DNA of 64,000 nt from Peptostreptococcus sp. D1 (GTDB lineage: Bacteria; Bacillota; Clostridia; Peptostreptococcales; Peptostreptococcaceae). The notes under the pieces are model-generated. The model did no database searches, was not told where the DNA came from, and saw only the letters and a program-made list of their open reading frames with translations. How positions within the stretch are numbered: position 1 is the first letter of the stretch; every line of letters starts with the position of its first letter. The translations under genes and the position numbers were made by a program. This document shows, piece by piece, positions 43,977 through 53,484 of this stretch. The stretch is from the NCBI RefSeq assembly GCF_900112955.1, contig NZ_FONP01000001.1, forward strand, positions 372,001 to 436,000, given 5' to 3'.

Positions 43977-44942
43977 CTACCATTTATCAATATACTTCGC
44001 CATATCTTTTGCAAAATATGTAATAATAATGTCGGCACCTGCTCTTTTTATCGACATGACAGCTTCATAAATTGCATCCTCATTTAACAAGCCTTTTTTT
44101 ACTGCAAGCTTCAGCATGGAATATTCACCACTAACATTATACGCAGCGACAGGAACATTAAATCTGTCCTTTACTCCTTTTATTACATCAAGATAAGACA
44201 GGGCTGGCTTTACCATAATAATATCTGCTCCCTCTTCAATATCATATTCACATTCAAGAATAGCTTCTCTATAGTTTGAGGGATCCATTTGATATGATTT
44301 TCTATCTCCAAATGATGGTGCTGACTCCGCTGCATCTCTAAATGGACCATAGAAATTTGAAGCAAACTTTGCACTATATGCCATGATTCCCGTATTAACA
44401 AACCCATTTTCATCTAGTACCTTTCTGATGTACCCTATTCTTCCATCCATCATATCAGAAGGTGCAACCATATCTGCTCCAGCCTTTGCATGACTCAAGG
44501 CGATTTTTGCCAGAAACGCCAATGTCTTATCGTTGTTCACATACCCGTCATTATCAAGTATTCCACAATGCCCATGATCTGTATACTCACACATACATAC
44601 ATCCGTAATCACGTTTATATCCTTGTTTATCCTCTTAATCTCTCTAACAGCCTGTTGCACAATACCACCATCATCAAAGCCTGAGCTACCACACCAGTCC
44701 TTTGATTTTGTCACTCCAAACAACAATACGCTTTCTATTCCAAGCTCGATAATTTCTTTTATCTCATCTTCTAGCTTATCTATTGAAAAATGAAAAATAC
44801 CTGGCATACTTGGTATTTCATTCTTTATATTCTCTCCTTCAATTACGAAAATTGGATAGATGAAATCTCTCATTGATAATCTAGTTTCTCTGACCATAGA
44901 TCTCAAACCATCTGTTTTTCTTAATCGTCTTTGCCTTTTCAT
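43977..44942 (-). CDS. hemB: Delta-aminolevulinic acid dehydratase (porphobilinogen synthase)
   Basis: 321 residues from the ATG at 44942 (AGGAGATATAAGC). A longer start at 44963 lacks an RBS. It condenses two ALA to porphobilinogen. The zinc cysteine cluster is in DVCMCEYTDHGHCGI. The Schiff-base lysines lie in MAYSAKFAS and IIMVKPALSYLD, with AAYNVSGEYSML near the end. It heads a unit with sirC and pcrA, separated from hemC-cobA/hemD by 150 bp of AT-rich sequence in which I see no terminator. Confidence 0.97.
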   Translation of the reverse strand: MKRQRRLRKTDGLRSMVRETRLSMRDFIYPIFVIEGENIKNEIPSMPGIFHFSIDKLEDEIKEIIELGIESVLLFGVTKSKDWCGSSGFDDGGIVQQAVREIKRINKDINVITDVCMCEYTDHGHCGILDNDGYVNNDKTLAFLAKIALSHAKAGADMVAPSDMMDGRIGYIRKVLDENGFVNTGIMAYSAKFASNFYGPFRDAAESAPSFGDRKSYQMDPSNYREAILECEYDIEEGADIIMVKPALSYLDVIKGVKDRFNVPVAAYNVSGEYSMLKLAVKKGLLNEDAIYEAVMSIKRAGADIIITYFAKDMAKYIDKW

Positions 44943-45112
44943 GCTTATATCTCCTAGTACCATTTTATTTTTTAACTATCATTCCACTTTTCTATCGTTT
45001 TATTGCTTTGCTGTTCTGCCACTATACTTTTTATTTTTAGATTGCTAACATTTTATTATCCTATTTTCATAATTTTACTTTCTTATAGTTTTACTATTTT
45101 ATTATACAATTA

Positions 45113-46615
45113 TTACAATAATTCAATTATTTTTTCAACCATGGACTCCATGCTCACTTCCTTCGATTGAAATACATTATTATTTATCTTTGACTTTATA
45201 GTTTTTGTTGTAATGTCACCTATCGAAATAATCTTACATTTCTCAAGCAGTGATATATTTTCAGCCCCCATCAATTCGACTATGTTTTCAAATGTCGAGG
45301 AACTTGTAAATGTTATGAAATCAACAGACGAATTGCTCAATATATCAACAACTCTCTCTCTTTCTGAATAATTGACCCTATTTGAGTATACTTCGATTCT
45401 ATCTACAGCAAATCCATTATTTCCAAGATATTCCTGCAAGGCTGTGCCAGCTATTTCTGAACAAGGAAAAAGTACCTTACCGACAGAGTGTTTTGATATT
45501 TCTACTGCCAAGCTAACAGCATCAAACCTTTCACTTGTAATATCCGGCAATACGCCTTTAGCTTCTAATTCACTCGTAGTCGCTGCTCCAATGCTACAAA
45601 GCTTTACATTTGCCAGCTTTCTCAAATCAAAGCTATAGAATTTCAAAATATCAAAAAAATACTTTACCGAATTGTGGCTTGTGAATGCCAGATAATCGTA
45701 ATCATTTATACCATCTATTTTCTCTTTTATCATTACCTTGGAGGACTCTATAGATTTTATATCAATTGTCGGTATTTCGATTACTTTGGCACCTTTTTCT
45801 TCTAATTTTTTTCTCAGCTCACTATTTTTAGCTCTGGATCTTGTTATAGCTATATTTTTTCCAAAAAGAGGCTTTTTCTCAAAAAAATTAAGTTTATCAG
45901 CCAGCTTTACAACAGCTCCAACAACAAAAATTGTTGGAGCTTTTATTTTTTCACGCTCAACGCACTCCCTTGCATCCTTCAAGGTCGACAGCGTTGTCTT
46001 CTGATTATGCCTTGTCGCCCATGATACAAAAGCCACCGGAGTATTTGGTTCCTTTCCATTTTCAATCAATTGCTTGACAATGTGTCCAATATTTCCTATT
46101 CCCATCAGAAAAATCAATGTTCCCTTTTCTTTCGACAAAGAGCTCCAATTTATCTCATTTTGATCATCCTTCTTTGAATGACCAGTAACAATATGGAAGG
46201 ATGAAGAGTAGTCTCTATGTGTCACCGGTATGCCAGCATAACAGAGACCACCTATAGCAGATGTGACTCCTGGCACAACTTCAAATTCAATACCTTCATC
46301 ATAAAGAGCTTCTGCCTCTTCACCGCCTCTTCCGAAAACATATGGATCTCCACCCTTCAATCTAACTACTGCTTTACCATCGTTAAATTTATCTATCAAT
46401 ATTCTATTTATCTGATCCTGTGGTACAATATGATTGCTGGATTCCTTGCCAACATATATCACCTCACAGTTATCTTTTTTCAAATTTAAAAAATCAGGAT
46501 TTACAAGTCTATCATAAACCAAAACATCTGCCTTTTTTATGCACTCTACCGCCTTCAAAGTAATTAATCCATAATCTCCAGGTCCAGCACCTACAATATA
46601 TACTTTATTACTCAT
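45113..46615 (-). CDS. Uroporphyrinogen-III C-methyltransferase / uroporphyrinogen-III synthase fusion
   Basis: 500 residues from the ATG at 46615, one base after the hemC stop. The ATG at 46627 touches the GGAGG and is unlikely. About 1-243 is the SAM-dependent methyltransferase (CobA/SUMT): VYIVGAGPGDYGLITLKA, DVLVYDRL, VRLKGGDPYVFGRGGEEAE, GVTSAIGGLCYAGIPVTHR. About 250-500 is HemD: IAITRSRAKNSELR, LAFTSHNSVKYFF, CSIGAATTSELEAKG, FITFTSSSTFENI. It takes hydroxymethylbilane to uroporphyrinogen III and on to precorrin-2. This fusion is common in Clostridia. Confidence 0.96.
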   Translation of the reverse strand: MSNKVYIVGAGPGDYGLITLKAVECIKKADVLVYDRLVNPDFLNLKKDNCEVIYVGKESSNHIVPQDQINRILIDKFNDGKAVVRLKGGDPYVFGRGGEEAEALYDEGIEFEVVPGVTSAIGGLCYAGIPVTHRDYSSSFHIVTGHSKKDDQNEINWSSLSKEKGTLIFLMGIGNIGHIVKQLIENGKEPNTPVAFVSWATRHNQKTTLSTLKDARECVEREKIKAPTIFVVGAVVKLADKLNFFEKKPLFGKNIAITRSRAKNSELRKKLEEKGAKVIEIPTIDIKSIESSKVMIKEKIDGINDYDYLAFTSHNSVKYFFDILKFYSFDLRKLANVKLCSIGAATTSELEAKGVLPDITSERFDAVSLAVEISKHSVGKVLFPCSEIAGTALQEYLGNNGFAVDRIEVYSNRVNYSERERVVDILSNSSVDFITFTSSSTFENIVELMGAENISLLEKCKIISIGDITTKTIKSKINNNVFQSKEVSMESMVEKIIELL

Positions 46616-46616
46616 A

Positions 46617-47546
46617 CTAAAGCTCATCCTCCAAGCTCAATTTATCAAGTAGCATTTCCGCCAATTTGCATCCCAATTCCTCGGCATTTTCCAAATCTCC
46701 ACAAATTTCATCTATAACTATGCTCTTGCCCTTAGAGTCTCCAAAAATACCTCTCAAGCTAAGTGTTTTACCATCTATAGTTGCTATTGCACCCACCGGA
46801 GAATGACATCCACCATTAATCGTCTTCATAAAGCTTCTCTCAGCCTTGACCTTTATCGATTCAGGTTTATCTGATATGCTATCAAAAAGTTTTATTAGAT
46901 CCTTTCTTTCCTTCCTTATTTCAATTGCAAGTGCACCTTGAGCTGGAGATGGTATCATTTCCTCATATGAAAAGTAATATACATTTAAATTATCCTTTCC
47001 CAATCGCTTTATACCGGAAGCTGCCAGAATTATTCCATCCAAATCTTCTTTAATCATCTTATCTATTCTAGTTTCTATATTTCCTCTTATTCCTATAGCT
47101 TCAATTGACTTATTCATCCTAAGCATCTGTGATTTTCTTCTTATACTACCAATTCCAATCCTCAGACCTTTTGTGTTTATAATCCAATCCTTTAACTCTT
47201 GATTTACAAGATTGTATTTTGGATTTATTATTAGAGCATCTCTTGGATCACTTCTATCTGGAGTATCAACAAGCATCAATTTTTCATCTATTTCAGAAGG
47301 CATATCCTTATAGCTGTGAACAGCGAAATCAATATTTCCTTCAATTAATTGTTTTTCAATTTCACTCACAAAAATCCCCTTATCGCCAATCTTATTAAGC
47401 GCTGTACTTTTATCCTTATCCCCCTTTGTAATTATTATTTTTTTCTCTATGCTCAAATCTGAATATTTTTCAGACAGCTTTCCAATTACTATTTCAGTCT
47501 GTGCAATAGCTAAAGTACTCCCTCTAGTACCGACAATTAGCTTCAT
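46617..47546 (-). CDS. hemC: Porphobilinogen deaminase (hydroxymethylbilane synthase)
   Basis: 309 residues. It polymerises four porphobilinogens. Motifs: GTRGSTLAIAQTE, FAVHSYKDMPSE, RDALI, RIGIGSIRRKSQM, IRGNIETRIDKM, SPAQGALAIEIR, and NGGCHSPVGAIA with the Cys that carries the dipyrromethane cofactor. RBS GGGAGGTATTAA. It is the first gene of the minus-strand hem cluster. hemA and hemL, needed to make ALA by the C5 route, are not in the window. Confidence 0.97.
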   Translation of the reverse strand: MKLIVGTRGSTLAIAQTEIVIGKLSEKYSDLSIEKKIIITKGDKDKSTALNKIGDKGIFVSEIEKQLIEGNIDFAVHSYKDMPSEIDEKLMLVDTPDRSDPRDALIINPKYNLVNQELKDWIINTKGLRIGIGSIRRKSQMLRMNKSIEAIGIRGNIETRIDKMIKEDLDGIILAASGIKRLGKDNLNVYYFSYEEMIPSPAQGALAIEIRKERKDLIKLFDSISDKPESIKVKAERSFMKTINGGCHSPVGAIATIDGKTLSLRGIFGDSKGKSIVIDEICGDLENAEELGCKLAEMLLDKLSLEDEL

Positions 47547-47781
47547 TTAATACCTCCCAAAAAAATTCTTACCTTAATATTTTAACACTAGTTTATACAC
47601 TGTTCAATATACATAAATTAATAAAAGATTCATAACTGTAGTGTTACAATTGATGTGATACAAAAAATGAAAAAAGAGAATAACTATATTGGCATAACAA
47701 TAATATTACAGTCTTGTAATAATCTTTCTCTATGTCTTTGATTTGCCATTGAATTATGTAATAATAGAATGGGAGGTATTT
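47547..47781. other. Divergent promoter region hemC / DUF1461 gene
   Basis: It contains TTACAATTGATGT (47644-47656) followed by an A-rich stretch, almost the same as at 31809-31850, and a small hairpin ATTACA-GTCT-TGTAAT near 47709-47724. No further gene. Confidence 0.45.
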
Positions 47782-48435
47782 ATGAACATTATTTGCAAAA
47801 TAGGATACTATACAAAAAATTTAATACCTGTTGCCCTTTTAATATCCATAATTGTATTTATCTTTAGCTTTAGACAGATATACTACCTTGATATTGATAA
47901 TTTAAACATTCCACAAAAATCTGGGCTGTCAAGAGAAATAATAAAAGAAAGCTATGATTATTTAATAGACTATAGTATTTCTTTTGAAGATACTAAATTT
48001 GAAATACCGAGGCTACCATCATCTGAAAATGGAATAATTCATTTTGTTGAGGTTAGAAATATTATACAAATGCTTATTAGGATTAAGATTGCAATTTGGT
48101 TGATTTCCTTATTCGGAGTAATTTATTGCTGGAAAAATAAATACCACAAAATATTTCTGAGTATTTTTAGACAATTAATTCTTATTCCAGTGACTTTAAG
48201 CATACCTTTTGTAGTAAATTTTTCAGGTAGCTTTGTAGCCTTTCACAAAATATTGTTTAGAAATGATTACTGGATATTTGATGAGAGGATTGATCCCGTA
48301 ATAAAAATATTGCCGGAGAAATTTTTTTTTCATGAAGCTATCTTTATGCTATCAATAATCCTAGGCGTTTCATTTACAGCTATCGCCATATATAAATACA
48401 TTGATTTCAAAAAACTAAGGCCTTCAAAGCATTAG
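47782..48435 (+). CDS. TIGR01906/DUF1461-family membrane protein
   Basis: 217 residues from the ATG at 47782 (GGGAGG-TATTT). An earlier in-frame ATG at 47743 has no RBS. Four membrane segments at about 14-32, 96-118, 130-155 and 180-205. The extracytoplasmic loop after the first and the motif HFVEVRN and the FRNDYWIFD-ERIDPVIKILPEKFF block are the hallmarks of this family. Function unknown; related proteins occur widely in Bacillota. It is monocistronic with a clear terminator downstream. Confidence 0.85.
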   Translation: MNIICKIGYYTKNLIPVALLISIIVFIFSFRQIYYLDIDNLNIPQKSGLSREIIKESYDYLIDYSISFEDTKFEIPRLPSSENGIIHFVEVRNIIQMLIRIKIAIWLISLFGVIYCWKNKYHKIFLSIFRQLILIPVTLSIPFVVNFSGSFVAFHKILFRNDYWIFDERIDPVIKILPEKFFFHEAIFMLSIILGVSFTAIAIYKYIDFKKLRPSKH

Positions 48436-48464
48436 AATTGGGTGCGAAAATTTTAATAGCAAAA

Positions 48465-48508
48465 GATAAAGAGAAGCCTCTATTTCTTATAGATAGCTTC
48501 TCTTTATC
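48465..48508. terminator. Terminator between the DUF1461 and dctP genes
   Basis: 13-bp perfect arms (48465-48477 and 48496-48508) with an inner TAT...ATA pairing. Flanking T-tails are weak on both strands. Confidence 0.7.
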
Positions 48509-48603
48509 GATAAAATTAAAAATATTTTTATTTATATTATTGTATTAATATTTATAATTTAGTTTTTATTACATAATATTTATACAACAGAATTTTTATG
48601 TCA

Positions 48604-49593
48604 TCAATCAGATATTTCTCTACCTATTTTTTCGCCCCTTTCTATCATAATTTTCCTTGTTTTTTCATCTATATTAATAATTTGTGTTCCACTATCAATT
48701 ATAGTCTGAATCCTTTCTTTTAAAAGAGAATCTGTTTTATGTCTTGCCCATACAACAGACTCATGTATCGAAGCCTCAATAATTTTCCTACATTCTGTTG
48801 AAAGATTATCCATCAGTTCCTTTGATGCTACACAGGTAACAGGGTGTAAAAGATGATTTGTCATTATCAAATAATCCTGCTGCTCATAAAATCTCGGTGT
48901 AATAATCGCCTCCAATGGATTTTCCTGTGCATCTATCGTTCCTTGCTGCAGTCCAATATATACCTCCGAATATGACATTGGTGTTGGATTTGCTCCCAGG
49001 CTTTTCCAAAATTTAATATGGTTATTATTTTCCATTGTCCTTATTTTAACACCTTTAAAATCCTCAAAGCTACTTATTTTTTTATTTGATGTCATCTCTC
49101 TAAACCCTTGATCTGCAATTCCCAAAAGCTCCAAGCTTTTTTCTCTATAAAACGGCTTCAATTTATCGAGAATTTTCTCATCAATCTCTCTTCTAGCACC
49201 ATCCAAGCTCTCAAATTTCATCGGTATATCAAATATTGCAGTTTCTGTAATTAGTGAAAACTGAGGGGCTGTCGTCTGGAACACGAAGCTTATATTTCCA
49301 GATTGACAGGCTTCCAATAATTCACTATCACCACCTATTTTAGAATTACTATATGTGTCTATCACAATTTTTCCATTTGATTTTTCCTTCACTCGCCTTG
49401 CGAAATCATTCATAAACATTGCTGTAACAGTACTTTCTCCTGAATCACAGCCAGCATACAGCTCCAATACGTCTTCATTTTTTATATATTCACGCCTTCT
49501 GTCATGAACATTATTTTCACTTAATTTGATAGCTCCAATAACAAAGAGTACCAGTGATATCAATATAATGATATTATAATTTTTTCTAATCAT
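48604..49593 (-). CDS. TRAP transporter solute-binding protein (DctP family)
   Basis: 329 residues from the ATG at 49593 (GGAGG-TATGG). A GTG at 49605 overlaps the RBS. An N-terminal hydrophobic segment (IIILISLVLFVIGAI) without lipobox may anchor it. The DctP fold shows FARRVKEKSNGKIVIDTYSNSKIGGD, then LGIADQGFREMTSNKKI, and FKGVKIRTMENN whose Arg binds a substrate carboxylate in the family, then GLQQGTIDAQENP. It captures an organic acid for the DctQM permease. Neighbouring aroD and aroE suggest a hydroaromatic acid such as quinate or shikimate. Confidence 0.93.
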   Translation of the reverse strand: MIRKNYNIIILISLVLFVIGAIKLSENNVHDRRREYIKNEDVLELYAGCDSGESTVTAMFMNDFARRVKEKSNGKIVIDTYSNSKIGGDSELLEACQSGNISFVFQTTAPQFSLITETAIFDIPMKFESLDGARREIDEKILDKLKPFYREKSLELLGIADQGFREMTSNKKISSFEDFKGVKIRTMENNNHIKFWKSLGANPTPMSYSEVYIGLQQGTIDAQENPLEAIITPRFYEQQDYLIMTNHLLHPVTCVASKELMDNLSTECRKIIEASIHESVVWARHKTDSLLKERIQTIIDSGTQIINIDEKTRKIMIERGEKIGREISD

Positions 49594-49609
49594 CCATACC
49601 TCCACAACT

Positions 49610-50899
49610 CTATATAGCTATCATGCTCAAGGTTGGAACAAATGTTATCGCCAGCAAAGCAACTAAAAAAGAAATTATAAACGGCGCTGACCTACTGACT
49701 ATATCAGACATTTTTACACCTGAAATTGTACTAGCCACAAAAAGATTTACCCCAAGCGGTGGTGTTACAAAACCAATTGCAAGATTCACAACCATAATTA
49801 TACCAAATTGAATAGGATCAACTCCAAATCTCGAGACTATTGGTAGTAAAATTGGTGTTAATACCAAAATTGCTGGCGTAGTATCCATTATCATTCCAAC
49901 CATCAATAGCAAAAAATTCACCAAAAGTAGCAATGCAATCTTGCTTGATACTACTGCCGTTATCTGAGCAGAAATAATATCTGGAGCCTTTAAAAATATA
50001 AGAACTCTTGAAAAAGCAATAGCCGCAGCTATAATAAATAGTATTGTAGAGTAAGTTCTTACTGTCTCGACCATTATCTCCCACAAATCTTTTATTCCAA
50101 TCGACTTATACACAATCAATGACAATATAATCGAATAAAATACTGAAATCACAGCTGCTTCTGTAGGTGATGCAATTCCTGTGTAAATTGAGCCTAACAC
50201 TATTATCGGACAAAGTAAAGACAAGATACTATCGAAAAATATTCTTTTTAAACCTAGCTCTGTCAATTCTTTTTTATATTTCAAAATAAGCTCCTTATCC
50301 TCTCCATTCTTCTTGCAGTATATCCACGAATAAACCATCAGAAAAAAGCCTATAAGCAATCCTGGAATTATTCCTGCTATAAAGAGCTTTGAAATGGATA
50401 CACCAGAGGCTTGTCCATAGAAAATAAACGGAATTGATGGAGGTATAATTACTCCAATTCCACCAGCCACTGCTACAAGTGCAGTAGAAAAATCCTTTTT
50501 ATATCCAGCCTTTGCCAATATTGGAATGGTCATCGTTCCAACTGCAGCGGTTGTTGCTGGTCCGGATCCAGATATGGCACCATAAAACATACAAGTAATA
50601 ATTACTGCAATCGGAAGTCCTGCAGTCCTAGCTACTACAAAATATGAGAAAAGGTCAAAAATCTTTTCTGATATTTTCCCTTTTGCCATAATATTTCCAG
50701 AAAAAATAAACATAGGAACCGCCAATATCGGAAAACTATTTACCCCACTGATCATCGCTCTAATCAGATACTGTGGATCTGCTGGAAATAGAGGGTTAAT
50801 AAAATTTGGAACCATACTTGTGATACATAATACAACTCCGATTGGTATTCCAATTATTAAAAAAATAACGAATAAAATCGACACAATTTGCAAATTCAT
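49610..50899 (-). CDS. TRAP transporter large permease (DctM)
   Basis: 429 residues from the ATG at 50899 (AAGGAC upstream; TTG at 50905 is less likely). About 12 membrane segments with the signature FPILAVPMFIFSGNIM, GAISGSGPATTAAVGTM and IIPPSIPFIFYG, and near the end AIGFVTPPLGVNLFVASTISG. It is a sodium-driven secondary transporter subunit. It lies between dctQ and dctP with 20-bp and 16-bp gaps. Confidence 0.96.
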   Translation of the reverse strand: MNLQIVSILFVIFLIIGIPIGVVLCITSMVPNFINPLFPADPQYLIRAMISGVNSFPILAVPMFIFSGNIMAKGKISEKIFDLFSYFVVARTAGLPIAVIITCMFYGAISGSGPATTAAVGTMTIPILAKAGYKKDFSTALVAVAGGIGVIIPPSIPFIFYGQASGVSISKLFIAGIIPGLLIGFFLMVYSWIYCKKNGEDKELILKYKKELTELGLKRIFFDSILSLLCPIIVLGSIYTGIASPTEAAVISVFYSIILSLIVYKSIGIKDLWEIMVETVRTYSTILFIIAAAIAFSRVLIFLKAPDIISAQITAVVSSKIALLLLVNFLLLMVGMIMDTTPAILVLTPILLPIVSRFGVDPIQFGIIMVVNLAIGFVTPPLGVNLFVASTISGVKMSDIVSRSAPFIISFLVALLAITFVPTLSMIAI

Positions 50900-50919
50900 A
50901 ATCAACGTCCTTTTCTAAA

Positions 50920-51405
50920 TTAAAAGCTATCTGCTTTTGAATCAACATTATTTGCAGATTCAATAATCTTTTCCAGCACTCTACATACCGACAAAAAAGA
51001 ACCGACAACAACAGATAGATATACCAACCAAATTGGTACCCCCAAAGCCGGACTAGTTTGCCCAGATACAAAGCTTTCCCTTACAACCATAATTGAAAAA
51101 TATAACATGAATATAAAGAATAAAATCAATATTATTCTATCAATAAATAATATTGATTTTTGTAATCTCTTTGGTAAAAATTCGATAAATTTCAACACCT
51201 TTAATGATAAGCCTAGCTTTATACAGTAGGGTACACCAATAAAAGCTGACCAAATGAACAAATACCTAACCAGTTCTTCAGACCAGCTCAAAGAATTACC
51301 TACAATATATCTTGATACAATCTGCATACCAAGAACAATTGTCATCATTCCAAGAAAAAACACCAAAAGCAATTCTTCAAGCTTATCAGGCAATATCTTT
51401 TTCAT
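50920..51405 (-). CDS. TRAP transporter small permease (DctQ)
   Basis: 161 residues from the ATG at 51405 (GAGG seven bases upstream), four membrane segments. Typical elements are MQIVSRYIVGNSLSWSEELVRYLFIWSAFIGVPYCIK and the short cytoplasmic loop FLPKRLQKS. It partners the DctM subunit. A long hairpin lies between this gene and aroD upstream. Confidence 0.93.
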   Translation of the reverse strand: MKKILPDKLEELLLVFFLGMMTIVLGMQIVSRYIVGNSLSWSEELVRYLFIWSAFIGVPYCIKLGLSLKVLKFIEFLPKRLQKSILFIDRIILILFFIFMLYFSIMVVRESFVSGQTSPALGVPIWLVYLSVVVGSFLSVCRVLEKIIESANNVDSKADSF

Positions 51406-51454
51406 AACCATACCTCATCAATCAAATTAACCTATTCAACACATTTTTATATGT

Positions 51455-51517
51455 GAAAATAGCTATCCTCAAATAGATAAAGCTACATAATTATCAACTA
51501 AGAGGCTAGCTATTTTC
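51455..51517 (-). other. Long-stem hairpin between aroD and the TRAP genes
   Basis: Arms 51455-51470 (GAAAATAGCTATCCTC) and 51502-51517 pair over 16 positions with one mismatch, 31-nt loop. There is no good T-tail, so it may be an RNA-processing or stability element rather than a terminator. Confidence 0.6.
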
Positions 51518-51526
51518 AAATGTATA

Positions 51527-52288
51527 TTAAAGACTGTCGTGAATAATATCCATTGCTGTAGACAGATTTTCAACGTCTATCTGTCCTGGAGCAGACGCCT
51601 TTCCTACTGTTCCAAACGTTATAGAGGAACCAAAAACTTCTCCACAGATTCTACTGATAGATCCCATACCCTTCATTGACATTGTAACGATCGGTCTATC
51701 TGCCTTGTCAGAAGCCATTTCTTCCGTTGCCATAAGAAGCGTTAATACATCTCTTTTTGAATTTGGCATTACTGCAATCTTTGGAATATCAACATCTAAC
51801 TCCTGCATTTTTTCCAGCCTGGAAATGATATCATTTTTTCCCGGAGTCCTATCAAAATCGTGATTTGAGCCAACTACGAAAACACCATTTTCATGAGCCA
51901 CCTTGACTATCATCCTTACCTCAGCATCTCCTGTAAAGACTTCAACATCAACAAGATCAACCACTTTAGATGAAGCTACCTTGCAATTAAGACTCACATA
52001 ATCATCTGCTGCAATTTCTTTTTCCCCACCTTCTTTTGAAGTTCTAAATGTGAAAAGAATTGGAGTCTCTCCTAATACTTCTTTAAGCTTCTTCGCAGTT
52101 TCAATTGTCCTCTCAATATCAAAAATATTTTCGTACCAGTCTACTCTCCATTCAACCAAATCAGCACCAGTACCAGCTATATTCTTCGCTGAGTCAATTA
52201 TTTCATCGAATGTTTTGCCCACAATCGGTACACAAATCTTTGGCCTTCCAGATCCTATTTCTATATTTCTAACCTTTACTGTTTTCAT
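51527..52288 (-). CDS. aroD: Type I 3-dehydroquinate dehydratase
   Basis: 253 residues. It interconverts 3-dehydroquinate and 3-dehydroshikimate through a Schiff base. Seen: DLVEWRVDWYE, FTFRTSKEGGE, the catalytic His in GSNHDFDRTPG, the Schiff-base Lys in KIAVMPNSKRDVLTLL, and TMSMKGMGSISR. RBS GAGAGGTAAAAA. It lies between an MFS gene and TRAP genes in an operon with an AroE homologue, which favours catabolic use of quinate or shikimate over aromatic biosynthesis. Confidence 0.97.
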   Translation of the reverse strand: MKTVKVRNIEIGSGRPKICVPIVGKTFDEIIDSAKNIAGTGADLVEWRVDWYENIFDIERTIETAKKLKEVLGETPILFTFRTSKEGGEKEIAADDYVSLNCKVASSKVVDLVDVEVFTGDAEVRMIVKVAHENGVFVVGSNHDFDRTPGKNDIISRLEKMQELDVDIPKIAVMPNSKRDVLTLLMATEEMASDKADRPIVTMSMKGMGSISRICGEVFGSSITFGTVGKASAPGQIDVENLSTAMDIIHDSL

Positions 52289-52305
52289 TTTTTACCTCTC
52301 TATAA

Positions 52306-53484
52306 CTACATTTTAACAGAGTTTTCCAATTTTGAGTATCTTAAATTTACCAAAAGTGCCAATAATACACCAATTACTGTAATTACAATATTCAGTAGCA
52401 TTACAGACTGTGGTCCACTAGCTTCACCAATTTTACCAGCCAATGTCAAAATAGTGTAATTTGATAAACTCGATGCTATCATTATTATACTTGTTATTGT
52501 ACCCTTTATATTTGGGAACAAATTGTTTACTGTGGCAGTAGCCAACTGAAGAACGCCACCAGAAGCAGCATAACCTATAACAAATGAACCTATAATACAA
52601 ATAACTGGAGTCTTAACTAGCAATACTATTATCAGCATACACAAAGAAATCAATGGGTATACAAATAGGAATCTAACTTCTTTGATTTTGTTTACCAATA
52701 CAGATGTCAATCCTATTGCAACCAACGTACCCACAGAATACCATATCTGCATTTGACCAACATTTTGCATTCCTGCAACTTCAGTACCGAATTTCTGTGC
52801 ACAGTTTAACCAAAGCTGGAAGGTTGCAGTACAAGTAAATCCTATAGCAACAAGCGCTAAGCTTTCCTTTGTGAATTTTGTATTCTTTATATTTTCAATC
52901 AATGATGCCTTTGCAGTAGCAACAGAATTATTACTATTTGGTAGTTTAATTCTTGTAACCAATACTCCTATTACAAGCAACGCAATTGAACATCCATACA
53001 TCAATGAAGAATATGGAATCTTGTTAAGTGTTAAATACCCGATTGTTATCGGCAACAGCAGCTGTGATATGGAAATAAATAATTTTGTCAGCATTGTTGC
53101 TAGCCCAGATTTTGGCTCGAATATTTCCACACAAGCCGGTATAACACCTGTATCCAAGAATGAGTTCGCCACACCACCCAATATTGCAGCTGCATAAGCA
53201 ACCTTAATATTTGGAGAAAGTGCCAACCCAAGGAAGAAAATAATGTATGACGAAATACCTATCAAGGTAGATGCTCTCCTTCCTAGCTTATCTGATAAAG
53301 GTCCTGAAAATGGAAGTGTAATCAAACGACCCAAGCCCAAAGCCGCAGCTATTATTGTTACCGCATCATCAGTTGTTCCCCACTGTGCTGCAAGCGACAT
53401 TTTTACAACTTGCTGCCCTAATATAGAAACACCTATACCATGAATAAAGAAATTCAAATATAGTATAAAAGCACTTGAGTACAA
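52306..53484 (-). CDS. MFS transporter (YdiN/YdiM-like), N-terminus displaced by a frameshift
   Basis: 392 residues visible, with about 12 membrane segments and MFS motifs GRLITLPFSGPLSDKLGRRAS and GGVANSFLDTG. It resembles the YdiM/YdiN transporters that neighbour aroD and ydiB in E. coli. The open frame begins at a TTG without any RBS. A proper start, AGGAGAATAATC-ATG at 53519, lies 35 bases upstream in another frame. An A7 run (T7 at 53485-53491 on the plus strand) separates the two. One more A would join METNTISTAK-like codons (MENTISTAKEKK) to LYSSAFILY. It could be phase variation, slippage or a sequencing error. It probably imports a hydroaromatic acid. Confidence 0.88.
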   Translation of the reverse strand: MYSSAFILYLNFFIHGIGVSILGQQVVKMSLAAQWGTTDDAVTIIAAALGLGRLITLPFSGPLSDKLGRRASTLIGISSYIIFFLGLALSPNIKVAYAAAILGGVANSFLDTGVIPACVEIFEPKSGLATMLTKLFISISQLLLPITIGYLTLNKIPYSSLMYGCSIALLVIGVLVTRIKLPNSNNSVATAKASLIENIKNTKFTKESLALVAIGFTCTATFQLWLNCAQKFGTEVAGMQNVGQMQIWYSVGTLVAIGLTSVLVNKIKEVRFLFVYPLISLCMLIIVLLVKTPVICIIGSFVIGYAASGGVLQLATATVNNLFPNIKGTITSIIMIASSLSNYTILTLAGKIGEASGPQSVMLLNIVITVIGVLLALLVNLRYSKLENSVKM

